This document shows, in pieces, positions 8,820 to 17,781 of a DNA stretch of 64,000 nt; position 1 is the first letter of the stretch, and every line of letters starts with the position of its first letter. Origin of the DNA: Desulfobulbaceae bacterium (GTDB lineage Bacteria; Desulfobacterota; Desulfobulbia; Desulfobulbales; SURF-16); assembly GCA_024637145.1 (NCBI GenBank), contig JAGXFQ010000028.1, positions 17,822-81,821 on the forward strand, given 5' to 3'. Under the pieces are notes generated by a model that did not search any database, was not told the origin of the DNA, and saw only the letters and a program-made list of their open reading frames with translations. Both the position numbers and the translations under genes were made by a program.

Positions 8820-10235
8820 TCACATAATGACCTTCATGGCCTGGCTGGCCATGGTCAGGATCTGGTTGGGGGCAATCCCCATGTACACAATGACCACCAT
8901 CAAGATCATCCCCACGGCCCAGGTGGAGGCCCCGACCTCGACATCAGGACGATCTTCAGGATCAGAGGTGAAGGCAACACGCACCACAGAGAGATAATAG
9001 AAAATGGCGATGGCCGTGTTTAAGGCCGCCAGAATAACCAGGATCAGATGATCGGCCTGCAGGGCACTGGTGAGCAGCATGAATTTACCGATAAAACCAA
9101 CAAAGGGCGGAATACCCGCCAAGGCAAACATGCCCACCAGGAGCACCAGGGCCAGGAAAGGCGACCTCTTGTAGAGACCTTTGAGATCATCCCGGCTGAC
9201 ATTCTCACCCTGCACGGAAACATTGCAGACCACCAGGAAGCAGGCCAGATTCATCAGCAGATAGCCGATAATATAAAAGGTGGCCCGGGCATAGCCCAGC
9301 TCATCCATGGCCAGCAGACCGAGCAACACAAAACCGGCATGGGCAATACCGGAAAAACCAAGCATCCGCTTGATATCTGTCTGCACCAGGGCCGCAAGAT
9401 TGCCGTAAAACATGGAGGCCACGGCCGCAATCATCAGGATGAGCACAAGCCAACTGGAATCAGCAGGGTTCACCAGGGTCATTATCCGGATCATAATGGC
9501 CACGGCCGCGATCTTGGGCACAGTGGCAATGAACGAGGTGGTGGCATTGGCCGACCCCTCATAGACATCAGGCACCCAGAAATGAAAGGGGAAGATGCCG
9601 AGTTTGTAAAAGAAACCCACCAGTACCATGAGCACGGCAAGAAGGGCAACAGGGTTGCCAACCATACCCTGCAGGGCGGGAAGCAGCTCAATGAAATAGG
9701 TGGTACCGGTGAGGCCAAACAGATAGGACATACCAAAGAGCATGGTGCCGGTGGAAATCACCCCGAACATAATATACTTGATGGCGGCCTCCATCTGTTT
9801 TCTCTCACCAGTGGTGTCATCCCGCATGGGCACCATCAGATAGAGAGCAAAGGAGGAAAGTTCCAGGGCGACAAACAGGGTGAGAAGCTCGGCGCTGGAG
9901 ACCAGCATCACCAGCCCGAGGACCGAAAGGACCATGAAGAGGTAATATTCCGCCTGTATCTTGGTGTTGACGCCTTTGAGATCAGGCGCCAGCAACAGGA
10001 CAAAGGTCAGGCCCAGGGCAATGACCAGCTTGAAAAACTGCGAATAAAAATCCACCGCATAGGCCCCGAAGAACATGGTGCCGCTGTTGTTTATGCCCCA
10101 GGCACAGAGGATAGTGAGCCCCAGGCCAATGGCGATGGTGATGTTTTTGGCCAGAGTGCCTTTATCCTCGCCAAGGGTAACGAAGAAGAGGACGAGGCTG
10201 CCGCCAAGGAGGAACAATTCTGGTAAGAACAACAT
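8820..10235 (-). CDS. nuoN: Complex I subunit N (antiporter-like membrane subunit)
   Basis: NuoN is one of the proton-pumping, antiporter-like subunits of the respiratory complex I membrane arm. The 471-residue protein is almost entirely hydrophobic with about 13-14 transmembrane helices. It contains the conserved glutamate helix (LFVALELSSFALYLM near residue 120) and the lysine-bearing core FFYKLGIFPFHFWVPDVYEG near residue 215 typical of NuoN. It is the last gene of the nuo cluster, following nuoM after a 98-base gap, and a terminator lies just downstream. Confidence 0.95.
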   Translation of the reverse strand: MLFLPELFLLGGSLVLFFVTLGEDKGTLAKNITIAIGLGLTILCAWGINNSGTMFFGAYAVDFYSQFFKLVIALGLTFVLLLAPDLKGVNTKIQAEYYLFMVLSVLGLVMLVSSAELLTLFVALELSSFALYLMVPMRDDTTGERKQMEAAIKYIMFGVISTGTMLFGMSYLFGLTGTTYFIELLPALQGMVGNPVALLAVLMVLVGFFYKLGIFPFHFWVPDVYEGSANATTSFIATVPKIAAVAIMIRIMTLVNPADSSWLVLILMIAAVASMFYGNLAALVQTDIKRMLGFSGIAHAGFVLLGLLAMDELGYARATFYIIGYLLMNLACFLVVCNVSVQGENVSRDDLKGLYKRSPFLALVLLVGMFALAGIPPFVGFIGKFMLLTSALQADHLILVILAALNTAIAIFYYLSVVRVAFTSDPEDRPDVEVGASTWAVGMILMVVIVYMGIAPNQILTMASQAMKVIM

Positions 10236-10333
10236 GGTCTATTCCTAATGTTTAATTATCAACCTGATGCTGAAAGAGCAGCCACTTTTTTGCGCAGCAA
10301 TAAGGGGGGTGCCATTGCGAGAGCAAACGCCCA

Positions 10334-11830
10334 TTACTGTCCAGCCAGGGCGGCCACGGCCTGGGAAGCGTTAACCTGGTTGAGCAGAAATTCCACACTG
10401 GTGTGCATGACATTCATAAAGGGTTCCGGGGCAAGGCCGATCCAGAATACCAGGATCAGCAAGGGCGCCAGGGTAACGCATTCCCTGAAGTTCAGATCAC
10501 TGATATCTGTCCGGCCTTTGCCTTTAAAGAGCACATGCTGTAGGAGACGCAGCATATAGGCCGCTGCCAGCACCGCGCCCGGTATGGCAAAGCCGGCAAT
10601 GATCTTATTATGACTGAAGGCACCCACCAGGATGAGAAATTCCCCTATAAAACTGTTGGTGCCCGGGAAGCCCAGGGAGCTGAGGGCAAATATCGTCAGA
10701 AAGGATACAAAGATGGGCAGGGTATAGGCCAGCCCGGAATGATCCTTGATCTCACGACTATGGGTCCGCTCATAGATCATACCGATCATCAGAAAGAGGG
10801 CGCCGGTGGTGATCCCATGGTTGACCATCTGGATAAGAGCACCCTCCACCCCTGAGGTGTTCAGGACAAAGATCCCCAGGGTCACAAAGCCCATATGGCC
10901 CACGGACGAATAGGCGATCAGTTTCTTCATGTCAGACTGGGCCAGAGCCGTAAAGCCACCATAGAGGATACCGGCAATGGAGAGCCACAGCATATAGGGG
11001 GCCAGGGCCAGGGTGGCCTGGGGGGTAATGGGCAGGCCAAAGCGCAGAAAACCATAGGTGCCCATCTTCAAAAGAACAGAGGCAAGGATCACGGAACCGG
11101 CCCCTGGGGCCTCAACATGGGCGGCGGGTAACCAGGTATGAAAGGGAAACATGGGTACTTTAATGGCAAAAGCCAGGAAAAAGGCCAGAAAGACCCAGAC
11201 CTGAAAACTCATGGAATACCCCTTGCCCATCATGTCAGGAATGAACCAGGAATGGTCATTGGCCAGATAAAGGGCAATAATAGCCACCAGAAGCATGACC
11301 GAGCCGGCCAAGGTATAGAGGAAGAACTTGACCGAGGCATACTTCCGGCGCGCCCCGCCCCAGACCCCGATGAGCAGATACATGGGGATGAGCATCATCT
11401 CCCAGAAGACATAGAAGAGGACAAAATCCATGGCACAGAAGACGCCGATCATGGCGGTCTCCATAACCAGCAGACAGATCATGAACTCCTTCACCCTCTT
11501 GCTGATATAGGTCCAGGAACCAAGGACACAGAGGGGCATGATAAAGGTGGTCAACATGACCAGCAGGATGCTGATCCCGTCGAGACCCAGAGCATACTCA
11601 ATGTTCAAGGAAGGGATCCAGGCGAATCTTTCCCCAAACTGGAGGGCCGCAGTGGCTGCATCAAAACCGCTCCAGAGCTTGAGCGACAGCAAGGCGTTTA
11701 CACTTGTCACCACAAAGGCCAACCGCCTCTGGTTTTCCTCACCAGGCGTGAAAAACAACAGGCCTGCACCTATTAAAGGTATGAAGATAAGCCAGCTGAG
11801 GAGATGTCCCCCACTTATAATCAGTTCCAT
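10334..11830 (-). CDS. nuoM: Complex I subunit M (antiporter-like membrane subunit)
   Basis: NuoM is a proton-translocating subunit of the complex I membrane arm. The 498-residue product has the family's DGISILLVMLTTFIMPL helix near residue 83, the conserved FYVFWEMMLIPMYLLIG helix with glutamate near residue 140, and the HTWLPAAHVEAPGAGS loop near residue 226. FPGTNSFIGEFLIL near residue 405 is also typical. It is encoded 22 bases after the nuoL-like gene. All parts expected for a full-length NuoM are present. Confidence 0.96.
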   Translation of the reverse strand: MELIISGGHLLSWLIFIPLIGAGLLFFTPGEENQRRLAFVVTSVNALLSLKLWSGFDAATAALQFGERFAWIPSLNIEYALGLDGISILLVMLTTFIMPLCVLGSWTYISKRVKEFMICLLVMETAMIGVFCAMDFVLFYVFWEMMLIPMYLLIGVWGGARRKYASVKFFLYTLAGSVMLLVAIIALYLANDHSWFIPDMMGKGYSMSFQVWVFLAFFLAFAIKVPMFPFHTWLPAAHVEAPGAGSVILASVLLKMGTYGFLRFGLPITPQATLALAPYMLWLSIAGILYGGFTALAQSDMKKLIAYSSVGHMGFVTLGIFVLNTSGVEGALIQMVNHGITTGALFLMIGMIYERTHSREIKDHSGLAYTLPIFVSFLTIFALSSLGFPGTNSFIGEFLILVGAFSHNKIIAGFAIPGAVLAAAYMLRLLQHVLFKGKGRTDISDLNFRECVTLAPLLILVFWIGLAPEPFMNVMHTSVEFLLNQVNASQAVAALAGQ

Positions 11831-11852
11831 TCCTTAAAACCCCTTGTTCACG

Positions 11853-13643
11853 TTACGCAAAGACGTAGGCTATGATGGCAACGGTCATCACCGTTGCCGC
11901 AAAATAAATATTATATTGAAGCTGGCCGGACTGCAGCCGCCGCACCTGACCACCGAGCCCCCGCACACCACGGGCCACACCATCGACAACACCGTCAATG
12001 GCATGCCAGTCAAACCAGGACCAGAAAGTGGAGATGCTCATAAGGGGCAGAATGCCGGCCTTGTCCCAGATCCGTCCCACCCAGTTGTCAACGGTCTGAA
12101 AGACCACCCGGTCAAGCCACAGAAAGAGCGAGCCGCCCTGGCGATAGAACCAGTCCAGATCGATGGAAATCTTCGCCTCCGGGGTCAACTTGGAAAGGAG
12201 CAGGAAGAAGCCCAGGGCGGTAAAACAGAGGATCTGCAGGGTCTCGGCCAGATGATAGGCGGTATAGGGCTGATACTCGGCCCACTGGTAAGGCAGCATG
12301 TCATACATGAAGGGCAGATAGACGCCGATCAGCAGGCAGAGAAAAGAAGCTATACCCATGGCGAACATCATGTTCATGGGTGGATCCTGGGCCTTTTCCC
12401 AGGTCTCCGCGGAACAATTGTTCTTACCGAACCAGATAAAATAAGGGACCTTGAGGCCGGTATGGAGAAAGGTACCGGCAGAGGCCAGGGTGAGCAGAAA
12501 GCCTGCCCACATGATATGTTCATTAAAGGCAGCGGCAACAATCATCGACTTGGAGACAAAGCCTGAAAAGAGCGGCCAGGCCGAGATGGAGAGTCCGCCG
12601 ATCATGGTGAAGACAAAGGTCCACGGCATCTTCTTATAGAGGCCGCCCAGTTCGGTGAATTTGGATTTGCCGGTCATGTAGAGCACGGAACCGGTACCCA
12701 TAAAAAGCAGCCCCTTGTAGAGGATATGGGCAAAGGCATGGGCACAGGTACCATTGATGGCCAGGGCGGTACCAATACCGACACCGGTGACCATATAGCC
12801 GACCTGGGAGATAATATGCCAGGCCAACAGGCGGCGGGCATCGTTTTCCAGCACCGCGTAGACCACGCCATAGAGGGCCATGATCACGCCCATGGGAATC
12901 AGGATATCGAAACCGGCCAGGGAACGGGCCATGGCGTAGATGGCGGTCTTGGTGGTAAAGGCGCACATGAACACGGAACCGGTGACCGTGGCCTCACCAT
13001 AGGCATCAGGCAGCCAGGAGTGAAACGGCGGCACCGCCGCATTTAAGATGAGACCGATACCGATCAGATAGGTATAGAGGGTGGGGTTGTCCACATCAAG
13101 CTGGCCAAAGGAGTAATCACCCCCGGTGACCTGGTAGCGCAGGACAAAGCCGGCCAGCAGGAAGAGGCCGCCTACGGTATGGACCAGCAGGTAGCGGTAG
13201 CCGATCTTCTGCGATTGTTCCCGCTTCCGGAACCAGATTAAAAAGACTGAGGAGAAGGCCATCATCTCCCAGAAAAGGAAGAGGACCAGGTAGTCGCCGC
13301 AGTAGATAGCACCCAGGGAACCGGCCACATAGAGCCAGGCCGCCATATGTTCATAGGGATTCTTGACATGGAGACCGTAAAGAGTGCCCACACAGCACAT
13401 GAGGCTCATGATGAAGCTGAAGATGATGCTGAGACTATCCACCCTGCCAAAGGTGAGAAACCAGTCCAGCCAGTTCACCACACCATAGGTGCCGGGGGCG
13501 CCATTGACGATGAGGACCTGTAAGAAGGTGAGCAGGGGTATGGCCAGCAAAAAGGGACGCCGGACCAAGGGATTCTGCATAAAGGGCAAGAGCAGAGCCC
13601 CGACAATCAGGATGACAGAAGGGTGCAGCCAGATATCACTCAT
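11853..13643 (-). CDS. Complex I antiporter-like subunit in the nuoL position (NuoL/MrpD type)
   Basis: This 596-residue, multi-spanning protein occupies the nuoL place in the cluster. It has the antiporter core motifs FLFWEMMAFSS near residue 122 and PPFHSWLPDAYGEATVTGS near residue 208. Its C-terminal 110 residues contain an amphipathic stretch, then the LQSGQLQYN motif and a final helix, which resembles the lateral-helix region and last helix of NuoL. The N-terminal half resembles MrpD/MnhD proteins more than classical NuoL, so automated names could differ. It overlaps the preceding small membrane-protein gene by 8 bases. Confidence 0.85.
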   Translation of the reverse strand: MSDIWLHPSVILIVGALLLPFMQNPLVRRPFLLAIPLLTFLQVLIVNGAPGTYGVVNWLDWFLTFGRVDSLSIIFSFIMSLMCCVGTLYGLHVKNPYEHMAAWLYVAGSLGAIYCGDYLVLFLFWEMMAFSSVFLIWFRKREQSQKIGYRYLLVHTVGGLFLLAGFVLRYQVTGGDYSFGQLDVDNPTLYTYLIGIGLILNAAVPPFHSWLPDAYGEATVTGSVFMCAFTTKTAIYAMARSLAGFDILIPMGVIMALYGVVYAVLENDARRLLAWHIISQVGYMVTGVGIGTALAINGTCAHAFAHILYKGLLFMGTGSVLYMTGKSKFTELGGLYKKMPWTFVFTMIGGLSISAWPLFSGFVSKSMIVAAAFNEHIMWAGFLLTLASAGTFLHTGLKVPYFIWFGKNNCSAETWEKAQDPPMNMMFAMGIASFLCLLIGVYLPFMYDMLPYQWAEYQPYTAYHLAETLQILCFTALGFFLLLSKLTPEAKISIDLDWFYRQGGSLFLWLDRVVFQTVDNWVGRIWDKAGILPLMSISTFWSWFDWHAIDGVVDGVARGVRGLGGQVRRLQSGQLQYNIYFAATVMTVAIIAYVFA

Positions 13644-13893
13644 CGTAGTAATCCTCTCGTGTCATGACGCCAGAGTGGCCATACCACTTGGAGACCACAA
13701 TAATAATAGCGCAGGCCAGAAACCCGAAAATAGACCAGAAAAAGGGCCATTTTTCCATGGCCGTGTGGGCATGATGGCTCTCATAGGCCACAAGGGAACC
13801 CCAAACAGCAACCCCGGCCAGGACCACGTAACAGGCCCGGATGACATATTTGAGACGATCCCGGAGATAATCGATCAGATGGACAAGTATCAT
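13636..13893 (-). CDS. Small two-helix membrane protein within the complex I cluster
   Basis: An 85-residue protein with two predicted transmembrane helices (about residues 17-38 and 48-67), a histidine-rich turn between them (YESHHAH) and an acidic C-terminus. I do not recognise a named family. It overlaps the upstream antiporter gene by 4 bases (ATGA) and the downstream nuoL-like gene by 8 bases. It is therefore translationally coupled on both sides and very likely a real protein. Position suggests an accessory subunit or assembly factor for the membrane arm (inference). Confidence 0.8.
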   Translation of the reverse strand: MILVHLIDYLRDRLKYVIRACYVVLAGVAVWGSLVAYESHHAHTAMEKWPFFWSIFGFLACAIIIVVSKWYGHSGVMTREDYYDE

Positions 13894-15383
13894 CCTATCA
13901 CCGCCTTAACTAAATCCATGAAAAAGTCTGGGTTTATACCGATATAAACGGAAATGGCACAGGTGCAGCAGAGGGGAAGCACCATGGAAAGCGGGGCCTC
14001 CTTAATGCCGGTATCCACCGCGCCTGCCGGCCTCTTGCCGAAAAATGCCTTATAAGTTATGGGCGCAAAATAGGCAACGTTGAGCAGGGTACTGGCCAGC
14101 AGGATGAGAATGATGCCCAGGGCCCCTGATTCGATGGTTCCCACCAAAAGCTTCCATTTGGTGACAAAGCCGGCCACCGGCGGGGCCCCGATCATGCTGA
14201 GGGAGGCCACCCCAAAGGCGCCGAAAGTCCAGGGCATGACCCTGCCCAAGCCGCTCAACTCAGAGATATTCTTCTTATGGGTGGCCACATAGATGGCCCC
14301 GGCGCAGAAGAAGAGGGTAATCTTGGAAAAGGCATGGTTGGCGATATGAATGAGGCCGCCGGCCATGCCGTTTGGGGTGAGCAGACAGACCCCCAGGAGG
14401 ATATAGGAAAGTTGGCTCACCGTTGAATAGGCCAGCCTGGCCTTCAGGTTATCCTTGGTCAGGGCGATGGCCGAGGCCATGAGAATGGTGAAGCCGACAA
14501 AATAGGCGGTGGGAATGCCCAGGTTGAGCTTGTCCATCAAATCGACGCCGAAGATGTAGAGAAAGCCGCGGGCAGTACAGAAGACGCCGACCTTAACAAC
14601 AGCCACGGCATGGAGGAGGGCCGAGACCGGGGTGGGGGCGACCATGGCACCGGGCAGCCAGTGATGAAAGGGCATGACGCCGTTTTTGGCAAACCCGAAG
14701 AGACAGAAGATAAAGAGCATGATAACCAGCCAGCTCTCCACATCGCCGCCCAGCATACCTTCATAGATATTGGTGGGAAAATCCAGGGTGCCGGTGATCA
14801 CATAGATAAGGATCATGGCGGGCAGGAGCAGACCCTTGGCCGTGGTGGTCAGGTAGACAATATACTTTTTGGCACCCTCAAAGGCCTCTTCATCCTGATG
14901 GTGGGCAACCAGAGGATAGGTGGAGATGGAGACAAACTCGTAGAAGAGGTACATGGTGAAGAGGTTATCGGCAAAGGCAACGCCAATGGCACCGAAGATG
15001 GCCAAGGCAAAACAGGTATTAAAACGGGTCTGGGCATGTTCCTGCAGAGTGCGCATATAACCCATGGAGTAGACAGCGGCCGCAATCCACAGGCCCGAGG
15101 CAATAAGGGCAAAGATCATGGAAAAGGCGTCGGCTCGCAGGGTGAGCGACAGGCCGGGCAGAATATCAAACAACTGCCACTGGTACATATTGCCGGCCAG
15201 CACCGTATCCTTCATGGAGAGGATGGTGAGAAAAAGCCCCACCGCTGCCAGAACAGAACTGCCTTCCCTGAAATTAGGGCTGTCCTTACCAAAGCTGAAG
15301 ACACCTAAGGCCCCCACCAGGGGAATCAATAGTGCCCACAGCAGTATTGAAGAGTTAATAATGGTTGGCGCGCTCATTTCCAT
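13890..15383 (-). CDS. Additional MrpD/NuoM-like antiporter subunit in the complex I cluster
   Basis: A 497-residue polytopic protein of the proton-translocating antiporter superfamily. Conserved features are the glutamate helix MYLFYEFVSISTYPLVA near residue 137 and KNGVMPFHHWLPGAMVAPTPVSALLHA near residue 228, typical of MrpD-like proteins. It lies between nuoK and the nuoL-like gene, where most clusters have only nuoL, giving this cluster four antiporter-like subunits. It may begin at either of two nearby ATG codons (15383 or 15377). It could extend the membrane arm or form an Mrp-like unit; sequence alone cannot decide. Confidence 0.85.
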   Translation of the reverse strand: MEMSAPTIINSSILLWALLIPLVGALGVFSFGKDSPNFREGSSVLAAVGLFLTILSMKDTVLAGNMYQWQLFDILPGLSLTLRADAFSMIFALIASGLWIAAAVYSMGYMRTLQEHAQTRFNTCFALAIFGAIGVAFADNLFTMYLFYEFVSISTYPLVAHHQDEEAFEGAKKYIVYLTTTAKGLLLPAMILIYVITGTLDFPTNIYEGMLGGDVESWLVIMLFIFCLFGFAKNGVMPFHHWLPGAMVAPTPVSALLHAVAVVKVGVFCTARGFLYIFGVDLMDKLNLGIPTAYFVGFTILMASAIALTKDNLKARLAYSTVSQLSYILLGVCLLTPNGMAGGLIHIANHAFSKITLFFCAGAIYVATHKKNISELSGLGRVMPWTFGAFGVASLSMIGAPPVAGFVTKWKLLVGTIESGALGIILILLASTLLNVAYFAPITYKAFFGKRPAGAVDTGIKEAPLSMVLPLCCTCAISVYIGINPDFFMDLVKAVIG

Positions 15384-15400
15384 ATCCCGATATCCTTCTC

Positions 15401-15721
15401 TTAACCTTGCAGATCTGCCAAGTCCTCGGTTTCGATGGACTTATAGTTGCGATAAATGGCAATAATAATACTCATAACAATGGCGGCCTCAGCGGCGGCA
15501 ATGGCCATAATAAAGAGGGTGATGATCTGGCCCACGGTGGGGTCTGGAGCCAGGAATCGATTAAAGGCCATGAAGTTCACCGAGGCGCCGCAGAGGACGA
15601 GCTCGGCGGCTATCAGCATCCCGATCAGACTGGGGCGTCGCACCAGACCAAAGACTCCAAAACCAAAGAGCATGGCACCGATAAAGAGGTAGGTGTTGAG
15701 TTGGGTGCTTAATGTTAACAT
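15401..15721 (-). CDS. nuoK: Complex I subunit K
   Basis: NuoK is the small three-helix subunit next to the antiporter modules that carries glutamates on the proton path. The 106-residue product has the motif GMLIAAELVLCGASVNFMAF near residue 33, with the conserved glutamate, and the helix IAAAEAAIVMSIIIAIYRN near residue 75 with the second conserved glutamate. It overlaps the nuoJ stop by 7 bases. Length is normal. Confidence 0.96.
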   Translation of the reverse strand: MLTLSTQLNTYLFIGAMLFGFGVFGLVRRPSLIGMLIAAELVLCGASVNFMAFNRFLAPDPTVGQIITLFIMAIAAAEAAIVMSIIIAIYRNYKSIETEDLADLQG

Positions 15722-16257
15722 TCTATTTTATCCCTCCCGGATCTGGCGATAACCAGGGCACCAAGAATGGCCAGGAGAAGGACTATGGAGACCAGCTCAA
15801 AGACCATACTGTAGGTGGTAAGAAGTGATGCGCCCACCTGCTTCACCGTGCCTTCATTCACCTTCAGGGCCGGAGCCATCCAGGTGGCCTTCATGGCCGT
15901 GGAGGCCAGTACCCAGGTCACGGCCCCCCCCAGCAGGATGGCAAAGGGGCCGGCCAAAGCAGGGGTCTTGGCTGCCATTTTCATCTCATCCGGCTGGGCG
16001 AGCATAATGGCGAAACAGATGGTGATGGCCACGGCACCCACATAGATGAGAAGCTGCATCAGGGCAACAAAGTGACTGTTGAGGAAGAAATAGAGGCCGG
16101 CAATCCCGATAAAACAGACCACCAGACCGAGAATGGCCCGAGTCATGCGTTTGGCCAGGGTGGCGAGCAAGGCCCCGAAAACAGTGACAATGAGCAATCC
16201 GAAGAAGATACCTTCCCTGAAGATGGGGACAATATCAGGTGAAATAGAAAGATTCAT
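15715..16257 (-). CDS. nuoJ: Complex I subunit J
   Basis: NuoJ is a five-helix membrane subunit linking the hydrophilic arm to the antiporter modules. The 180-residue protein shows helices throughout, the conserved helix AILGLVVCFIGIAGLYFFLN near residue 40 and the LLIYVGAVAITICFAIML segment near residue 69, which matches the YVGAI.VLF-type motif of the family. The start at 16257 shares one base with the nuoI stop, and the end overlaps nuoK by 7 bases, so the three genes are tightly coupled. Confidence 0.95.
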   Translation of the reverse strand: MNLSISPDIVPIFREGIFFGLLIVTVFGALLATLAKRMTRAILGLVVCFIGIAGLYFFLNSHFVALMQLLIYVGAVAITICFAIMLAQPDEMKMAAKTPALAGPFAILLGGAVTWVLASTAMKATWMAPALKVNEGTVKQVGASLLTTYSMVFELVSIVLLLAILGALVIARSGRDKIEC

Positions 16258-16697
16258 TACTTCTGCTCCTTCAGGCGTTTCAACAAGTCATAGTGGAAAT
16301 CTTCCTTACGGGTACTGGCCAGATTGTACTCCCTGGAAAACTCAATGGCGCCTGGTTTGCAATTTGCAATACATTGGCCGCACAGGCTGCACTTGGTAAA
16401 ATCGAGCTCATACTTGACAAGCACCTTACCCTTGACCCCTTCCTGCTTCTCCCCCTTAATAGTGATGCAATCAGACGGACAGCTCTTTTCGCACATGCCG
16501 CAGGAAATACATTGGTGGGTGCCGCTCTCCGCATTCTTGATCAGCTGGATATGGCCGCGATAACGGGGGGTCATCTCCAGGGATTCCCAGGGATACTGCA
16601 GGGTAATCGGCTTTTTAAAGAACTGTCGTTGGGTGATGGAGAGCCCCACGACAAGACTCTTGGCACCACCCAGTATGTTTGTAAAATATCCAGCCAT
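16257..16697 (-). CDS. nuoI: Complex I subunit I (two [4Fe-4S] ferredoxin-like subunit)
   Basis: NuoI carries clusters N6a and N6b in the electron chain toward N2. The 146-residue product has two complete cluster motifs: CISCGMCEKSCPSDCI near residue 61 and CSLCGQCIANCKPGAIEF near residue 97. The N-terminal part (PITLQYPWE.LEMTPRYRG) is the family's usual docking region. It follows nuoH after a 58-base gap. Confidence 0.96.
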   Translation of the reverse strand: MAGYFTNILGGAKSLVVGLSITQRQFFKKPITLQYPWESLEMTPRYRGHIQLIKNAESGTHQCISCGMCEKSCPSDCITIKGEKQEGVKGKVLVKYELDFTKCSLCGQCIANCKPGAIEFSREYNLASTRKEDFHYDLLKRLKEQK

Positions 16698-16755
16698 ATG
16701 CAGGCCTCTTGTCCTTGTTCTGATTAATGATCGCTCTATCAGTTTCCGCCCTTCT

Positions 16756-17775
16756 CTACCCCAGTAACTTTACCAGTCCGGCACTGGCCAGCAGGTTGAA
16801 GAGGGAGAAAGGGATCAATATTTTCCAGGAAAGATTCAGCAGAGACCAGAGGGTAACCCGGGGATAGGTCCAGCGAATCAACACCACCAGCCAGATCAGC
16901 AGGTACATCTTCACCAGAAACCAGACCACACTACTGGCTCCTGCATAGGGGATGCTTTCCGGTAAGGGGCTGTACCAGCCACCCAGAAAAAGGATGGTGG
17001 TCAGGGCGGCGGCAATGACAATATTGGCATACTCCCCCATGAAGAAGAGACCAAAGCCCATGGAGGAATATTCAGTGTGGAAACCGGCAATAAGTTCAGA
17101 CTCCGCTTCACCAAGATCAAAGGGGGCGCGATTAGTCTCAGCCAGTGAGCAGATAAAGAAGATGATAAAAGTAATGGGCCCGAGGAAGTTACCATTGGTG
17201 GGCAGCAGATTCCAGTGCAGGATACCACCGGCCTGTCCGGCAACAATCTCTGTGAGGTTCATGCTGCCGCTGATCAGGACAATGGTGATGACGATAATCA
17301 GCATGGGAATCTCATAGGCGATGTTCTGGGATACCACCCGAGCCGCCGAGATAACTGCATACTTGTTGCGGGACGCCCAGCCGCCCATAAGCAGAGCCAG
17401 GACATTCACCGAGGCAAAGGCCAGGATCATCAACAGACCGATGTTAAAGTCCCGAGCCAGGATGGTCTCTGAAAAGGGAATGGTGACAAAGATCATGATG
17501 GCCGGCACCATGGTCAAAATCGGGGCCAGTATAAAGAGGGGCCTGTCCACACCTGCCGGAATAATGAACTGCTTGCTCATCAGCTTGGCACCATCAGCCA
17601 GGGGCTGCAGGAGACCATAGGGGCCAACCTCTTTGGGGCCGGTCCGCCGCTGTATATGGGCAGCACCCTTCCTTTCCACCCAGACCAGATAGGCGGCATT
17701 GGCGGCGGCAAAGGCGATAAACCCCACCAGGTAGATAACCATTTCAAATACATTGATACCAAGATCCATTGTCAT
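16756..17775 (-). CDS. nuoH: Complex I subunit H
   Basis: NuoH forms much of the quinone-binding chamber at the junction of the arms. The 339-residue polytopic protein contains the conserved loop RRTGPKEVGPYGLLQPLADG near residue 42, the WASRNKYAVISAARVVSQNIAYEIPM stretch near residue 112 and ETNRAPFDLGEAESELIAGFHTEYS near residue 215. These are the diagnostic acidic loops of NuoH. It starts six bases after nuoD. Confidence 0.97.
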   Translation of the reverse strand: MTMDLGINVFEMVIYLVGFIAFAAANAAYLVWVERKGAAHIQRRTGPKEVGPYGLLQPLADGAKLMSKQFIIPAGVDRPLFILAPILTMVPAIMIFVTIPFSETILARDFNIGLLMILAFASVNVLALLMGGWASRNKYAVISAARVVSQNIAYEIPMLIIVITIVLISGSMNLTEIVAGQAGGILHWNLLPTNGNFLGPITFIIFFICSLAETNRAPFDLGEAESELIAGFHTEYSSMGFGLFFMGEYANIVIAAALTTILFLGGWYSPLPESIPYAGASSVVWFLVKMYLLIWLVVLIRWTYPRVTLWSLLNLSWKILIPFSLFNLLASAGLVKLLG

Positions 17776-17781
17776 CTCTCC

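Noticed and set aside
9048..10226. 392-codon plus-strand frame opposite nuoN
   Set aside because: Composition is an antisense artefact (very rich in His, Gly, Gln) of a membrane-protein gene; no ribosome site or family motif.
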